From Filimonas zeae (GTDB taxonomy: Bacteria; Bacteroidota; Bacteroidia; Chitinophagales; Chitinophagaceae): 64,000 nt of DNA. The stretch covers positions 62,261 to 126,260 of the forward strand of contig NZ_BMIB01000007.1 in assembly GCF_014641615.1 (NCBI RefSeq), read 5' to 3'. The notes beneath the pieces are model-generated. The model was given only the letters and a program-made list of their open reading frames with translations. It made no database searches and was not told the origin of the DNA. Of this stretch, positions 45,104 to 53,785 are shown one piece after another. The position numbers and the translations under genes were made by a program. Each line of letters begins with the position of its first letter. Within the stretch, counting starts at the first letter, position 1.

Positions 45104-45766
45104 TTATTGCGGATTGTTGGTGAAAATGCTGTTGGTGAAACCGCTTTTCCCCGACTTTTCTTTTAACAATGTCTGGATGTCTTCGTTCAGTTTTGCCAGT
45201 TCATCTTCTTTCAGGCCATCATAAATCTGTCCGCGTACCTGGCCGTTCTTATCTACCAGCGCAAAAAACTGCGTGTGAATAAACTGGTCTTCAATTTTCT
45301 CTACTGCATTTTTAGGGTCATCCAGCAGATAACTATAACGTGCTGCTCCATACAAACTGTCTTTGCGGCCTGTTAAAAACACCCATTTGCGGTTATCCAC
45401 CTGTAGTGAGTCGGAATAGTGTTTAATAACCGGAACCGAATCTGTTTCAGGATCACAGGTGTGTGATACAATAAGAAAGTTGGGCTCGTTTTTAAACGTG
45501 CTGTAAATTTTGTGCATGTTGGTATTCATACGCGGACAAATGCCTTTGCAGGTAGTAAAAAAGTACTCTACCAGGCATACTTTACCCTGCATATCTTTTT
45601 CTGTAAAGGTTCTGCCGTCCTGGTTGGTAAATGCAAAAGGCTTAACCGTGCTTATGGTTGGCGATTTTGACTTCCAGTTTTCGGTTCCGGCAAATAAAAA
45701 TGCCCAGAAACCTACAGCCAGTACTACAAAGAACAGACTATATCCTATCAGCTTCTTATTTTTCAT
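45104..45766 (-). CDS. SCO1/SenC-family copper chaperone-like protein
   Basis: The 220-residue protein has one N-terminal membrane anchor (about 7-27) and a thioredoxin-fold domain with the copper-binding CX3C (C73, C77 in TTCKGICPRM) and the distal His in FIHTQFFALVDKNG. SCO proteins help build the CuA site of cytochrome oxidase. First gene of a two-gene unit with the Fur-type repressor; a TAnnTTTG box lies upstream. Confidence 0.9.
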   Translation of the reverse strand: MKNKKLIGYSLFFVVLAVGFWAFLFAGTENWKSKSPTISTVKPFAFTNQDGRTFTEKDMQGKVCLVEYFFTTCKGICPRMNTNMHKIYSTFKNEPNFLIVSHTCDPETDSVPVIKHYSDSLQVDNRKWVFLTGRKDSLYGAARYSYLLDDPKNAVEKIEDQFIHTQFFALVDKNGQVRGQIYDGLKEDELAKLNEDIQTLLKEKSGKSGFTNSIFTNNPQ

Positions 45767-45791
45767 TGCTCCCTTTTTTGCTAATCTTCTG

Positions 45792-45799
45792 CAAAGGTA
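45792..45799 (-). promoter_or_regulatory. promoter box TACCTTTG of the SCO1-like/fur-type operon
   Basis: Exact TAnnTTTG match on the reverse strand, 25 bases before the ATG. Confidence 0.6.
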
Positions 45800-45987
45800 C
45801 GGTAGTTCTTTTGCGCTTTGGATGGGTGTTTTGGGGTAGATAGGCTATTGGGCAGGCGGGCACAGCGTAACAGGCTTCTTTTAAGAAAGTATTGACATTT
45901 GAGGCTGTGCGCTGCCGCTGCTATGGTTGGTTAATGTGCTTTTTACGGGCCAGGCGTATACCTAAGGCGCCTTTAAAAGGTGGTGCC

Positions 45988-46383
45988 TTAGGGCATTGTT
46001 CCGTTACCGGGTTTTTCGCTGTTAAACAGGTATTTGATTACCAGTAAAAAGAACCCGAAAAAGTTAATGGTAGTAGTGGTAATAAGGGTAATTAATACGT
46101 TGTCGGAAATAGAAAAACAGAAGGGTGCGTTAGTGCCGAACCCTTCAAAAAAGAGAATCAGAAAAATCAGAAATGCCCAGATACAGGTGAGGATGAATAT
46201 GTACATGGCATATTTCTTCCTTTCCTGATTATTCTGGCGGAGTGTTTTTAAATATTCCAGCTTGATATCGCGTTCCACATCTAAAAAACGGCTTTCTGTA
46301 GCGGAGCTTTCCGAATTGCTGGACTCTGCATTAAGCAGTTGCTGAACCTGAGCCGGTGGTCGAATGGCGCTGCGTATAGGCAT
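45988..46383 (-). CDS. two-pass membrane protein beside the Panacea gene
   Basis: The 131-residue protein has a polar N-terminus with a helical charged segment (about 30-57) and two hydrophobic segments (58-80 and 93-118; SDNVLITLITTTTINFFGFF). It follows the Panacea-domain gene by 52 bases on the same strand. Because Panacea proteins act as antitoxins to varied toxins, some of them membrane proteins, this could be the toxin or another partner (inference). The stop codon lies in a hairpin (CTAAGGCGCC 45962-45971 with GGTGCCTTAG 45982-45991). Confidence 0.7.
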   Translation of the reverse strand: MPIRSAIRPPAQVQQLLNAESSNSESSATESRFLDVERDIKLEYLKTLRQNNQERKKYAMYIFILTCIWAFLIFLILFFEGFGTNAPFCFSISDNVLITLITTTTINFFGFFLLVIKYLFNSEKPGNGTMP

Positions 46384-46435
46384 AGCGAAAGGTATGGTAA
46401 GTTAGATGATGAGAATAAAGGGGATACCTGCAACC

Positions 46436-46912
46436 CTAGGCAGCAGTAAGAAACCCTTTGAAGTAGTCTTGTATTTCCTCGTCAGGAATAACCACGTCAA
46501 AGGACCCGGGGCTGTAATGTTTGAACCAGGGCGATTCTTCTTTGTGCGTCCAGTTAGATAACTGTGCAGCACTGATATGTTTTAAAGCTTCCCATGTATA
46601 GTCAATGGTACTGATAGCATCCCTGTCAAGCTGCGCCAGGCTGTATTGCTTACTATCGCCGGTCATGAGCAGGTCAGTATCAGTAATAGGTCTGCTACCG
46701 TATAATTTGTATTCCTGGTAAATTTTAGGCACTACCGGGCCAAACTGCCATGCCTGAATATTGTCTTTAAGAAGTGGCTCTCCATAAATGGCCAGATGAT
46801 AGCCATGGGCAAAATACACCAGCTTTTGTAACTTCATCTGAGTTACAAAAATGCCTTCTGCAATTCCTTTTTGTACAAAGGCGTACGCAATAAGTGAAGC
46901 GGGGTAAGCCAT
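46436..46912 (-). CDS. Panacea-domain (DUF4065, SocA-like) antitoxin candidate
   Basis: The 158-residue protein has the DUF4065/Panacea pattern: VTQMKLQKLVYFAHGYHLAI at 23-42 and IQAWQFGPVVPKIY at 52-65. This domain occurs in phage proteins (GepA) and in antitoxins that neutralise many unrelated toxins. ATG 46912 gives the normal family N-terminus; the frame extends to 47089 but overlaps the divergent gene. A TATATTTG promoter box lies 19 bases upstream. Confidence 0.85.
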   Translation of the reverse strand: MAYPASLIAYAFVQKGIAEGIFVTQMKLQKLVYFAHGYHLAIYGEPLLKDNIQAWQFGPVVPKIYQEYKLYGSRPITDTDLLMTGDSKQYSLAQLDRDAISTIDYTWEALKHISAAQLSNWTHKEESPWFKHYSPGSFDVVIPDEEIQDYFKGFLTAA

Positions 46913-46930
46913 AGCAATAAACTTCTCTGT

Positions 46931-46938
46931 CAAATATA
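46931..46938 (-). promoter_or_regulatory. promoter box TATATTTG of the Panacea operon
   Basis: Exact TAnnTTTG match on the reverse strand inside the 51-base divergent gap with the DUF1345 gene; predicted leader is about 12 bases. Confidence 0.6.
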
Positions 46939-46963
46939 CTAAATTAGTTAGTGGGAACCTATT

Positions 46964-47641
46964 TTGAAAGTAAATATTTACAAGGTGATTAACTCCTTTC
47001 CGGAAAGTGGTAAACTGGTGGTAAGTCTGGTAATAGCCGTTATCAGTTGGTTTGTGGTACCCTATGCTGCCCCCGAGGGTCTGCTGCACGTAATGCTGTG
47101 CTGGGATATTTTTGCGTTGGTACTGCTGGTATTAAACTGGATCACTTTTTTTACTACCAGCTCGCAGGATATAAGGCAGCGGGCTAAAACGGAAGACTCC
47201 AGCCGTATCGTAATTTTTTCCATAGTACTTATCAGCACTTTTGCCAGTTTGCTGGCGGTAGTGTTATTGCTGGTTACCCGGTCGCAGAAGCAGGAGTGGA
47301 AAGAGCTGTACCTGGCCATAGCTATAGTGGGCATGGTGTTGTCCTGGATGCTGGTACATTCTATTTATGCCCTCCGGTATGCCCATTTGTATTATGCCAA
47401 TCACCCCACTAAAAAAGAAACACACGCAGGCGGGTTAGATTTTCCGGGAGAAGATAAGCCGGATTTTATTGATTTTGCTTATTTCTCCTTTGTATTGGGT
47501 ATGACTTTTCAGGTGTCTGATGTACAAATTACCTCAAAAAGTTTGCGAAGGCTGGCATTGATGCATGGAATGTTGTCTTTTGGCTACAATACTGTTATTG
47601 TTGCGCTTACTATTAATGTGGTGGCAGGGCTGGGTAACTAA
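46964..47641 (+). CDS. DUF1345 membrane protein
   Basis: The 225-residue protein has about five hydrophobic segments and the DUF1345 signature region (HSIYALRYAHLYY, later FAYFSFVLGMTFQVSDVQIT). Function unknown. The TTG at 46964 opens the frame; a GTG at 46985 (VINSFPESGK) is an equally possible start. It is divergent from the Panacea gene. Confidence 0.85.
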   Translation: MKVNIYKVINSFPESGKLVVSLVIAVISWFVVPYAAPEGLLHVMLCWDIFALVLLVLNWITFFTTSSQDIRQRAKTEDSSRIVIFSIVLISTFASLLAVVLLLVTRSQKQEWKELYLAIAIVGMVLSWMLVHSIYALRYAHLYYANHPTKKETHAGGLDFPGEDKPDFIDFAYFSFVLGMTFQVSDVQITSKSLRRLALMHGMLSFGYNTVIVALTINVVAGLGN

Positions 47642-47712
47642 TGTAGCGGTATAAAACAGGGACATTTGAGTGCGGCACTAATGTTGATTCAGGCAGCAGT
47701 AAACCTATTACT

Positions 47713-48138
47713 ATGTACCGCGAACTGATAAAAACACAGGAAGAAGCTGTAAGCCATTTATTTATTCACTGCTGCTACGGCAATGGAAGATTTACAGACG
47801 AAGAACTGGATGCCATTTCTGAAAAGCTGGTAGCGTTAAAGCTGCATAAGGATCTGAACTTTAAAGATGAGGTAAAGAAATACACTTCCTACACCGGCAA
47901 CCTGGGTAATGAAGCGGATTATATCGGGTACCTGGTGTCGCTGATTATGCCGGTGAACGAGCTGGCGTTGTTTTCTTATTGTGCTGAACTCTGTATCAGC
48001 GATTCTGTTATAGATATTACGGAAGAGCAGTTACTGTTAAACCTGGGCAATGCATTGGCTATAAAAGCAGAAGACCAGGCGGTTATACAGAAGCTGGCTG
48101 TACAACGCTACCTGGTCTTTACTCAAAAATATTTCTAA
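47713..48138 (+). CDS. TerB-like small helical protein
   Basis: The 141-residue soluble protein is all-helical in appearance, with an acidic loop CYGNGRFTDEELDAI near residue 22-36 that resembles the metal-binding helical repeat of TerB-like proteins. The role of chromosomal single TerB-like proteins is unclear. It is convergent with cysS, with six bases between stops. Confidence 0.6.
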   Translation: MYRELIKTQEEAVSHLFIHCCYGNGRFTDEELDAISEKLVALKLHKDLNFKDEVKKYTSYTGNLGNEADYIGYLVSLIMPVNELALFSYCAELCISDSVIDITEEQLLLNLGNALAIKAEDQAVIQKLAVQRYLVFTQKYF

Positions 48139-48144
48139 CAATTG

Positions 48145-49656
48145 CTACGCGAAAGAATAGCTGATATTGCCGTCTTTGTCATCCTTTAACTGAATGCCAA
48201 GGGCGGCTAATTCAGTTCTGATTTTGTCGCTGGTAACATAGTCCTTTTTATCCTTTGCTTCTTTGCGCATGTTTATCAGCAACTGAATTACACCATCAAG
48301 CTTGCCATCATTGTTATATTCCTCTTCGCTTTTCAGGCCGAAAATATCTTCTACAAATACTTTCAGCTGACGCTGTAAAAGCGAAAGCGTGTTGGTGCTG
48401 ATGGCATCTGCGGCAATGTGTTTGTCTTTAATACCATTAATTACAGGCACCAGTTCAAACATATTGGCTACCACTTTAGCAGTATTAAGGTCATCGTTCA
48501 TGAACTCATCAAACTGCTCAACCAGTTTACGCACTTTTTCGTCCAGTGCTGCATCTGCTGCAGCGTGGTTGTTACCCACATTCATTTCCTGGCTGGTGGT
48601 GTAGGCTTCCCATAAACGTTTCAATCCTTTTTCAGTAGCTTTTAACGCCTCGTTGCCAAAATCAAGTGTGGAACGATAGTGCGTTTGCAGAATGAAAAAG
48701 CGGATAACCATGGGGTGGTAAGCCTGCTCCAGCGCCGGATGATTACCGGAGAACATCTCGGTAAGCTTAATCTGGTTGCCGTAGCTTTTGCCCATTTTTT
48801 TACCGTTTACGGTAATCATGTTATTGTGTAACCAGTAACGGGCAGGCGTTTTATGATTGCATACGGTGCTTTGTGCAATCTCACACTCGTGGTGCGGAAA
48901 CTGCAGGTCCATACCGCCGCCGTGGATATCAAACTGCTGCCCCAGGTATTTGGTACTCATGGCCGAGCACTCAATGTGCCAACCTGGAAAACCTTCGCCC
49001 CATGGGCTTACCCAACGCATAATATGCTCCGGAGGTGCATTCTTCCATAAGGCGAAATCTGCCTTGTTACGCTTCTCTTCCTGGTTGTCAAGCTCACGTG
49101 AGCCTTCCTGCATATCTTCCAGAATACGTCCGCTTAACATGCCGTAAGGAGATCCTTTCACAGAAAAGTCTGCATCGTATTTTGCTACATCAAAGTACAC
49201 GGAACCATTGGCTACATAAGCGTATCCGTCTGCAATGATTTTTTCAATCATCACTATCTGCTCTACAATGTGGCCCGTTGCAGTGGGTTCAATGCTGGGT
49301 GGTATATTGTTAAACTGCAGCATGGCCCAGTGGTACAGGTTGGTGTATTTTTGCACCAGCTCCATGGGTTCCAGCTTTTCCAGTATTGCCTTGCTGCTTA
49401 TTTTATCTTCTGCTTCACGGCCTTCCTCTTCAAAATGGCCCGCATCGGTAATATTGCGAACATATCTTACTTTATAACCCAGATGTAAAAGGTAACGGTA
49501 AACAATGTCGAAAGTAATGAATGGCCGTGCATGGCCCAGGTGGCTTTCGCCGCTTACGGTAGGTCCGCACACGTACATCCCTACATGCCCTGGTGTAATA
49601 GATTCAAAAGCTTCCTTTTGTCTGGTAAGTGAGTTGTATACTTTAAGCTGTGACAT
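48145..49656 (-). CDS. cysS: cysteinyl-tRNA synthetase
   Basis: CysS charges tRNA-Cys. The 503-residue class I enzyme has zinc ligand C30 in YVCGPTV, the HIGH motif as HLGH (39-42), the later zinc motif WHIECSAMS, and KMSKS in the variant form KKMGKSYGN. Length is normal. A TTTT-rich spacer of about 150 bases before the next reverse gene holds nothing recognisable. Confidence 0.95.
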   Translation of the reverse strand: MSQLKVYNSLTRQKEAFESITPGHVGMYVCGPTVSGESHLGHARPFITFDIVYRYLLHLGYKVRYVRNITDAGHFEEEGREAEDKISSKAILEKLEPMELVQKYTNLYHWAMLQFNNIPPSIEPTATGHIVEQIVMIEKIIADGYAYVANGSVYFDVAKYDADFSVKGSPYGMLSGRILEDMQEGSRELDNQEEKRNKADFALWKNAPPEHIMRWVSPWGEGFPGWHIECSAMSTKYLGQQFDIHGGGMDLQFPHHECEIAQSTVCNHKTPARYWLHNNMITVNGKKMGKSYGNQIKLTEMFSGNHPALEQAYHPMVIRFFILQTHYRSTLDFGNEALKATEKGLKRLWEAYTTSQEMNVGNNHAAADAALDEKVRKLVEQFDEFMNDDLNTAKVVANMFELVPVINGIKDKHIAADAISTNTLSLLQRQLKVFVEDIFGLKSEEEYNNDGKLDGVIQLLINMRKEAKDKKDYVTSDKIRTELAALGIQLKDDKDGNISYSFA

Positions 49657-49806
49657 AGATATAACCGGGTGATATGTTTATTTTAATGAATGGCGGAAAA
49701 ACTTGTTCGGGTATAAAAATAGGAATAATAGTAGCTGCCTAGCAGCAACAGCATGCGGAGTGCAAAAAAGTAATGTTGATAGCGCGGAACATAATGCGAA
49801 TATATC

Positions 49807-50925
49807 CTATTTTTTCAAACTTACATCAGCCACCAGCATCAGATGGTCGCTGAGGTCCTCATCTACCATATCAAACTGATGAATTTCAAAACCGGGGTCG
49901 GGCAGAATATAATCTATGCGTAAAGTAGGGGCCAGGGCAATATAGGTGCGGCCAATGCCAAAGTCTTTGTCCAGAAAAGCATCCTGCCAGGCGCCACGTA
50001 TCTGAAAATAGGTGTAAGAATTGGGAACATCATTAAAATCGCCGCAGATAACAGAAGGGTAAGGGCTATCATCCAGGGTTTCCCTTACAATATTGGCCTG
50101 CAGGCCCCGCCGTGTAAACGCCACCTTCATTTTTTTGAACAGGTTTTTAGAGGCGTCAAACAACTCCTTATCCTGCTGCTGAATCCGTTCTATATCCTGG
50201 TAGTCCGAAGCGGAAAAGCGGAAAGATTGCAAATGGGTGGTAAATAAGCGGATGGTGTCTTCTCCTTTTACAATATCAGCATAAATAAGGCTTTCTGCAC
50301 GCTTGCCGGGATATTGAATTTTACCGGAATGGATGATGGGGTAACGCGAGAAAATGATACTACCATACAGAAAGAATCCCTTGCCTTTTTGATAGTCCTC
50401 AGAGAAGAAATAATGCGGATATTCTTTAATCAGCAAGCCGATATTATCGGCCTGGCTGCCTTGTGTATAAGAGTGGTTAAATTCCTGCAGGCAGATTACA
50501 TCGGCATGGGTATTAATAAGCGCAGAGGCAATTTGTTTGCGGATGGCTTTTTGTTTGTCGCGTCCCTTGCTTAAGCCCACCAGGCTGCCTACATTCCAGT
50601 CTGCAATGCGGATGCGTGGCTCTATTTTAACGTTGGTGAAAGTGCTTTTGGCGTTTATGGCAAACAAAGTACTTAGTTGTCTGAAGCCGACAAGAAGGGT
50701 TATAAATGGCAGTATGCCGAGGCGGGGTTTGGTAATAAGCCAGAACAGCATAAAAAACACCAGCAAAATAACCAGATAAGGAACCATTAACCCCAGAAAC
50801 CCGATAGGCCACCACGTAGCGGGTGTAAGATAAGGAACCAGGCAGGACAGCAGGAAAAGCACGCACACTATGCAGTTGAGTACAATAAAAAAACGCTTGG
50901 TAAACCTGCGGATCATTCCTGCCAT
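49807..50925 (-). CDS. membrane-anchored EEP-family phosphatase/nuclease (copy 1)
   Basis: The 372-residue protein has two to three N-terminal hydrophobic segments (about 10-80) and then an endonuclease/exonuclease/phosphatase domain with CLQEF, CGDFNDVPNSY and SDHLML, so the metal and catalytic residues are present. ATG 50925 (MAGMIRRF) is preferred to the longer TTG form, which would run through a hairpin. The substrate may be nucleic acid or a phospholipid/inositol-type phosphate. It is last in a five-gene reverse run starting at rlmD. Confidence 0.82.
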   Translation of the reverse strand: MAGMIRRFTKRFFIVLNCIVCVLFLLSCLVPYLTPATWWPIGFLGLMVPYLVILLVFFMLFWLITKPRLGILPFITLLVGFRQLSTLFAINAKSTFTNVKIEPRIRIADWNVGSLVGLSKGRDKQKAIRKQIASALINTHADVICLQEFNHSYTQGSQADNIGLLIKEYPHYFFSEDYQKGKGFFLYGSIIFSRYPIIHSGKIQYPGKRAESLIYADIVKGEDTIRLFTTHLQSFRFSASDYQDIERIQQQDKELFDASKNLFKKMKVAFTRRGLQANIVRETLDDSPYPSVICGDFNDVPNSYTYFQIRGAWQDAFLDKDFGIGRTYIALAPTLRIDYILPDPGFEIHQFDMVDEDLSDHLMLVADVSLKK

Positions 50926-50941
50926 GAAATCAGATTGTGAT

Positions 50942-50980
50942 GAAGGGCTTCGACCCGAGCTGTACGGCCGCAAGCCCTTC
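50942..50980. promoter_or_regulatory. GC-rich hairpin between the two EEP genes
   Basis: GAAGGGCTT (50942-50950) and AAGCCCTTC (50972-50980) are perfect 9-bp arms around a 21-base GC-rich loop. On the reverse strand no T-run follows, so it is not a clear terminator; it may stabilise or process the mRNA between the two genes. Confidence 0.5.
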
Positions 50981-50997
50981 AACGGAAAGGTAATTTT

Positions 50998-52119
50998 TTA
51001 TTTTGGCACTGCCAAGGTGGTAATTACCGGAAAGTGGTCTGACAGGTGTACCCGCTCCACCTTGCAATGCTGCACCAGCAGGCGTTTATCTGCCAGGCAT
51101 ACATCAATACGAAGGGTAGGGGAAAGCGCATCATAGGTTTGCCCCAGACCCAAACCTTTTTTCAGAAAAGCATCCTGCATATCGCCCCTTACCTTTTTAT
51201 AAGTATAGCTGGCCGGAACGGAGTTCATATCTGCACAAAACACAACAGGGTGCGGGCTTGCTTTAAATGCACTGTCCAGAATTGCCGCTTCTCTTGCATG
51301 CTCCAATGCTGTTTTCTTGATTTTGCGTGCTATAGATCCTTTTCTTTTATAGCTTAATTTATAAACATTCTCGCTGCCCTGGCCGGTATTAGCGGTATCG
51401 CTATAAAGGCCCAGCGATGCCAGATGTGCTGCAATAACACGAACTTTGCGTTCTTTGATAACAACATCGGCAAAGGGGGCATGCTCTTTACTGCCATTGT
51501 TAAAGGCTATCCTGCCACTGTCTGCAATGGGAAGCTTTGAAAACAACATTGCACCCACCTCGGAATACCCGCCTGCTACCTGATAAATATGGTCATTACT
51601 GAATACTTTGTACTTATAGCCAAGGCTGTCAAGAATATGGCTCATAGAAACCAGGCCTCTGCCATTATTATAAGAGAGGTACTCCTGAAAACAAAGTACG
51701 TCTGCGTTGGAATTAACAATGGTGTTAATCATTTCCCGGCGTGGATTACCAATAGTATCATCTTTAATTTCATGATCGTTCAGAAAAAAGAACACGTTCC
51801 AGGTAAGCACTGTTATTGAGCTGTCGCTTTTTTCCGGAGCATTGGGTGCAAACGGATTAAAAGCTATTGTGTTTCTGATATTGGCGAAGCCGGTAAGCAA
51901 TACCAGCAGGGATATGATGGCGATGCGTTTGTTTTTGAACAATAGCGACGATGCCATTACAAGTAATAACGCCAGCAATACAAAGGGAAAACCCAAAGCC
52001 AGTGCATCGGTAAAAAAACAAACTGAAGGCGACAGATAGCTGCTAAGGGCGCAGAGTATATAAACGGGCATAACTGCCCAGCAACCCAGCCGGTAGCAGG
52101 CGATAAAAAACTTTTTCAT
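50998..52119 (-). CDS. membrane-anchored EEP-family phosphatase/nuclease (copy 2)
   Basis: The 373-residue protein is a paralogue of the next gene downstream, with the same layout: hydrophobic N-terminus (about 1-85) and EEP domain with CFQEYLSYN, CADMNSVPASYTY and SDHFPV. In place of GDFND it has CADMNSV, so one conserved Asp is shifted (ADMN), as seen in many family members. It starts 15 bases after the pseudo-rhomboid gene. Confidence 0.82.
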   Translation of the reverse strand: MKKFFIACYRLGCWAVMPVYILCALSSYLSPSVCFFTDALALGFPFVLLALLLVMASSLLFKNKRIAIISLLVLLTGFANIRNTIAFNPFAPNAPEKSDSSITVLTWNVFFFLNDHEIKDDTIGNPRREMINTIVNSNADVLCFQEYLSYNNGRGLVSMSHILDSLGYKYKVFSNDHIYQVAGGYSEVGAMLFSKLPIADSGRIAFNNGSKEHAPFADVVIKERKVRVIAAHLASLGLYSDTANTGQGSENVYKLSYKRKGSIARKIKKTALEHAREAAILDSAFKASPHPVVFCADMNSVPASYTYKKVRGDMQDAFLKKGLGLGQTYDALSPTLRIDVCLADKRLLVQHCKVERVHLSDHFPVITTLAVPK

Positions 52120-52134
52120 ATTCGGGTACGGGGG

Positions 52135-53052
52135 CTAGTCCTGCTGTTCGCTGGCACGTTTTAAAAAATCCTTTTCTTCCTGGCTCAGCGAGGAGTAACC
52201 CTGCTGGTTGATTTTATCAAGCAGATCATCTACGCGTTGCTGGGTGATGTTGGATTTTTTTTCATAAGGCGCGCGACTGGCCTTATAAAAATGCCTTTGA
52301 GATACAGGTTTATTGAGATGCTTTTTTTCCGGATTAAAAAGGCTGTCCACTTTATTGGCCAGTGTAAACATCCACTCTCCCCAGTCGTTGCCCTTTTGCA
52401 GTTGCTTTATGTAAAGAAACCCGATAGCTGCGCCACCCAGATGTGCCAGTGCTACAGGCGCGTTGCCTGCGGCTACACTGGCATAATCAATTACAACAAA
52501 TATGAGGGTAAGCACCCATAATGGAATGCCTCCGTTAAGCATGGTGAAGAGGCGATAGCCTGGCGCAAGCGTAGTGGTAGCTACCACAATTGCCATTAAT
52601 GCGGCACCGGCGCCGTGCAAAGTCTGGGTAGTACCGATGTTAAGAGAAGGCACCAGGTTGGTGCTGAGCGCAAAGAACAGTGCTCCTGCAATTCCGCCAT
52701 ATAAATAAATAGGCACCAGCCGTCTGTTACCACTCAGATCCTGCAGAATAAACCCAAATGCCCAAAGCCATAACACGGTTCCTATGATGTCCCATATTTG
52801 ATAATGGGTAAACATGTGCGTTATAATAGTCCATGGGTGTGTAAGCAATTCCTGCGGGTTAGCTGGCATATTCAGCCAGCTAAGTATCTGTGTGTTATAA
52901 AGTTCAAGAGGCGTTGAGGACAAGCGATAAACAATCTGAATAAAAATGAGCACTACAAAAATCGTTGCATTGGCAATAATCAGCCAGGTAAGTGAGTTGT
53001 TATCCTGGCCCAGTATCATCTTATTGCGTCTGCCTTGTTCCATAACTGCCAT
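52135..53052 (-). CDS. rhomboid-family protein lacking the catalytic serine
   Basis: The 305-residue protein has six hydrophobic segments and a soluble C-terminal region ending in QQRVDDLLDKINQQGYSSL. Where active rhomboids have GASG it has H146-G-A-G149-A, so the nucleophile Ser is replaced by Gly, although the catalytic His (H204, ALAHLGGA) remains. The HxxxHxxxN region reads HYQIWDIIG, also altered. It is predicted to be a pseudoprotease. It follows the intact rhomboid gene by 21 bases. Confidence 0.85.
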   Translation of the reverse strand: MAVMEQGRRNKMILGQDNNSLTWLIIANATIFVVLIFIQIVYRLSSTPLELYNTQILSWLNMPANPQELLTHPWTIITHMFTHYQIWDIIGTVLWLWAFGFILQDLSGNRRLVPIYLYGGIAGALFFALSTNLVPSLNIGTTQTLHGAGAALMAIVVATTTLAPGYRLFTMLNGGIPLWVLTLIFVVIDYASVAAGNAPVALAHLGGAAIGFLYIKQLQKGNDWGEWMFTLANKVDSLFNPEKKHLNKPVSQRHFYKASRAPYEKKSNITQQRVDDLLDKINQQGYSSLSQEEKDFLKRASEQQD

Positions 53053-53073
53053 ATGTGTAGATTAAAGAGAAAA

Positions 53074-53760
53074 TTAATAAAACCTGTTCCTGTTAGTCTT
53101 ATTCCAAAAGTATACCAGTAAAAAGCCAACCAATGCGCCTCCCAGGTGGGCAATATGAGCAATATCGTCGCCCGGATTGCTTTGTATGGAAGAGTAGATT
53201 TCCAGTCCTATGTATCCGATAACAAACCATTTAACCTTAACAGGAAATGGTATGGGGAAGATGTATACAAAGCTGTTGGGAAACAGGTAGCCAAAAGCTA
53301 CAAGACAACCGTACACAGCGCCGGATGCACCTACTGTGGGTGTGTTTAAGCGGCCATAGTATTCGTACGGACTCAGCTGACCATCCATAAACAACTGACC
53401 CAGGCTCTGGTTTTCGGTAAAAAGCACAATCATATGGCATAAGGCTGCACCTAAACCACAGGCTATAAAAAAAGTAATGAATCGTTTGGGGCCCCATATG
53501 TTTTCCAGCGTTGAGCCAAACATCCACAGCGCAAACATGTTAAAAAACAGGTGCGTAAAAGACCCGTGCATAAACATGTAGGTAACAAACTGCCACGGCT
53601 TAAAAAACACACTTTGCCAGGTATGCAATGCAAAAAGGGGTTCCAGGGGAATTTTACTGCCCACTGTTACCTGTGCAATAAATACCAGTGTATTAATAAT
53701 AATGAGGTTCTTAACTATGGTTGGCAGTACTTCAAATCTGCCGGGTCTGAATTCAGTCAT
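53074..53760 (-). CDS. rhomboid intramembrane serine protease
   Basis: The 228-residue protein has six membrane segments and the full catalytic set: HGSFTHLFFN, S146 in VGASGAVYG and H205 in HIAHLGGA. It should cut membrane proteins inside the bilayer; substrates unknown. It begins 25 bases after the rlmD stop, in the same direction. Confidence 0.92.
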   Translation of the reverse strand: MTEFRPGRFEVLPTIVKNLIIINTLVFIAQVTVGSKIPLEPLFALHTWQSVFFKPWQFVTYMFMHGSFTHLFFNMFALWMFGSTLENIWGPKRFITFFIACGLGAALCHMIVLFTENQSLGQLFMDGQLSPYEYYGRLNTPTVGASGAVYGCLVAFGYLFPNSFVYIFPIPFPVKVKWFVIGYIGLEIYSSIQSNPGDDIAHIAHLGGALVGFLLVYFWNKTNRNRFY

Positions 53761-53785
53761 ACTTGCGCTGTTAATTATTGTTCGT

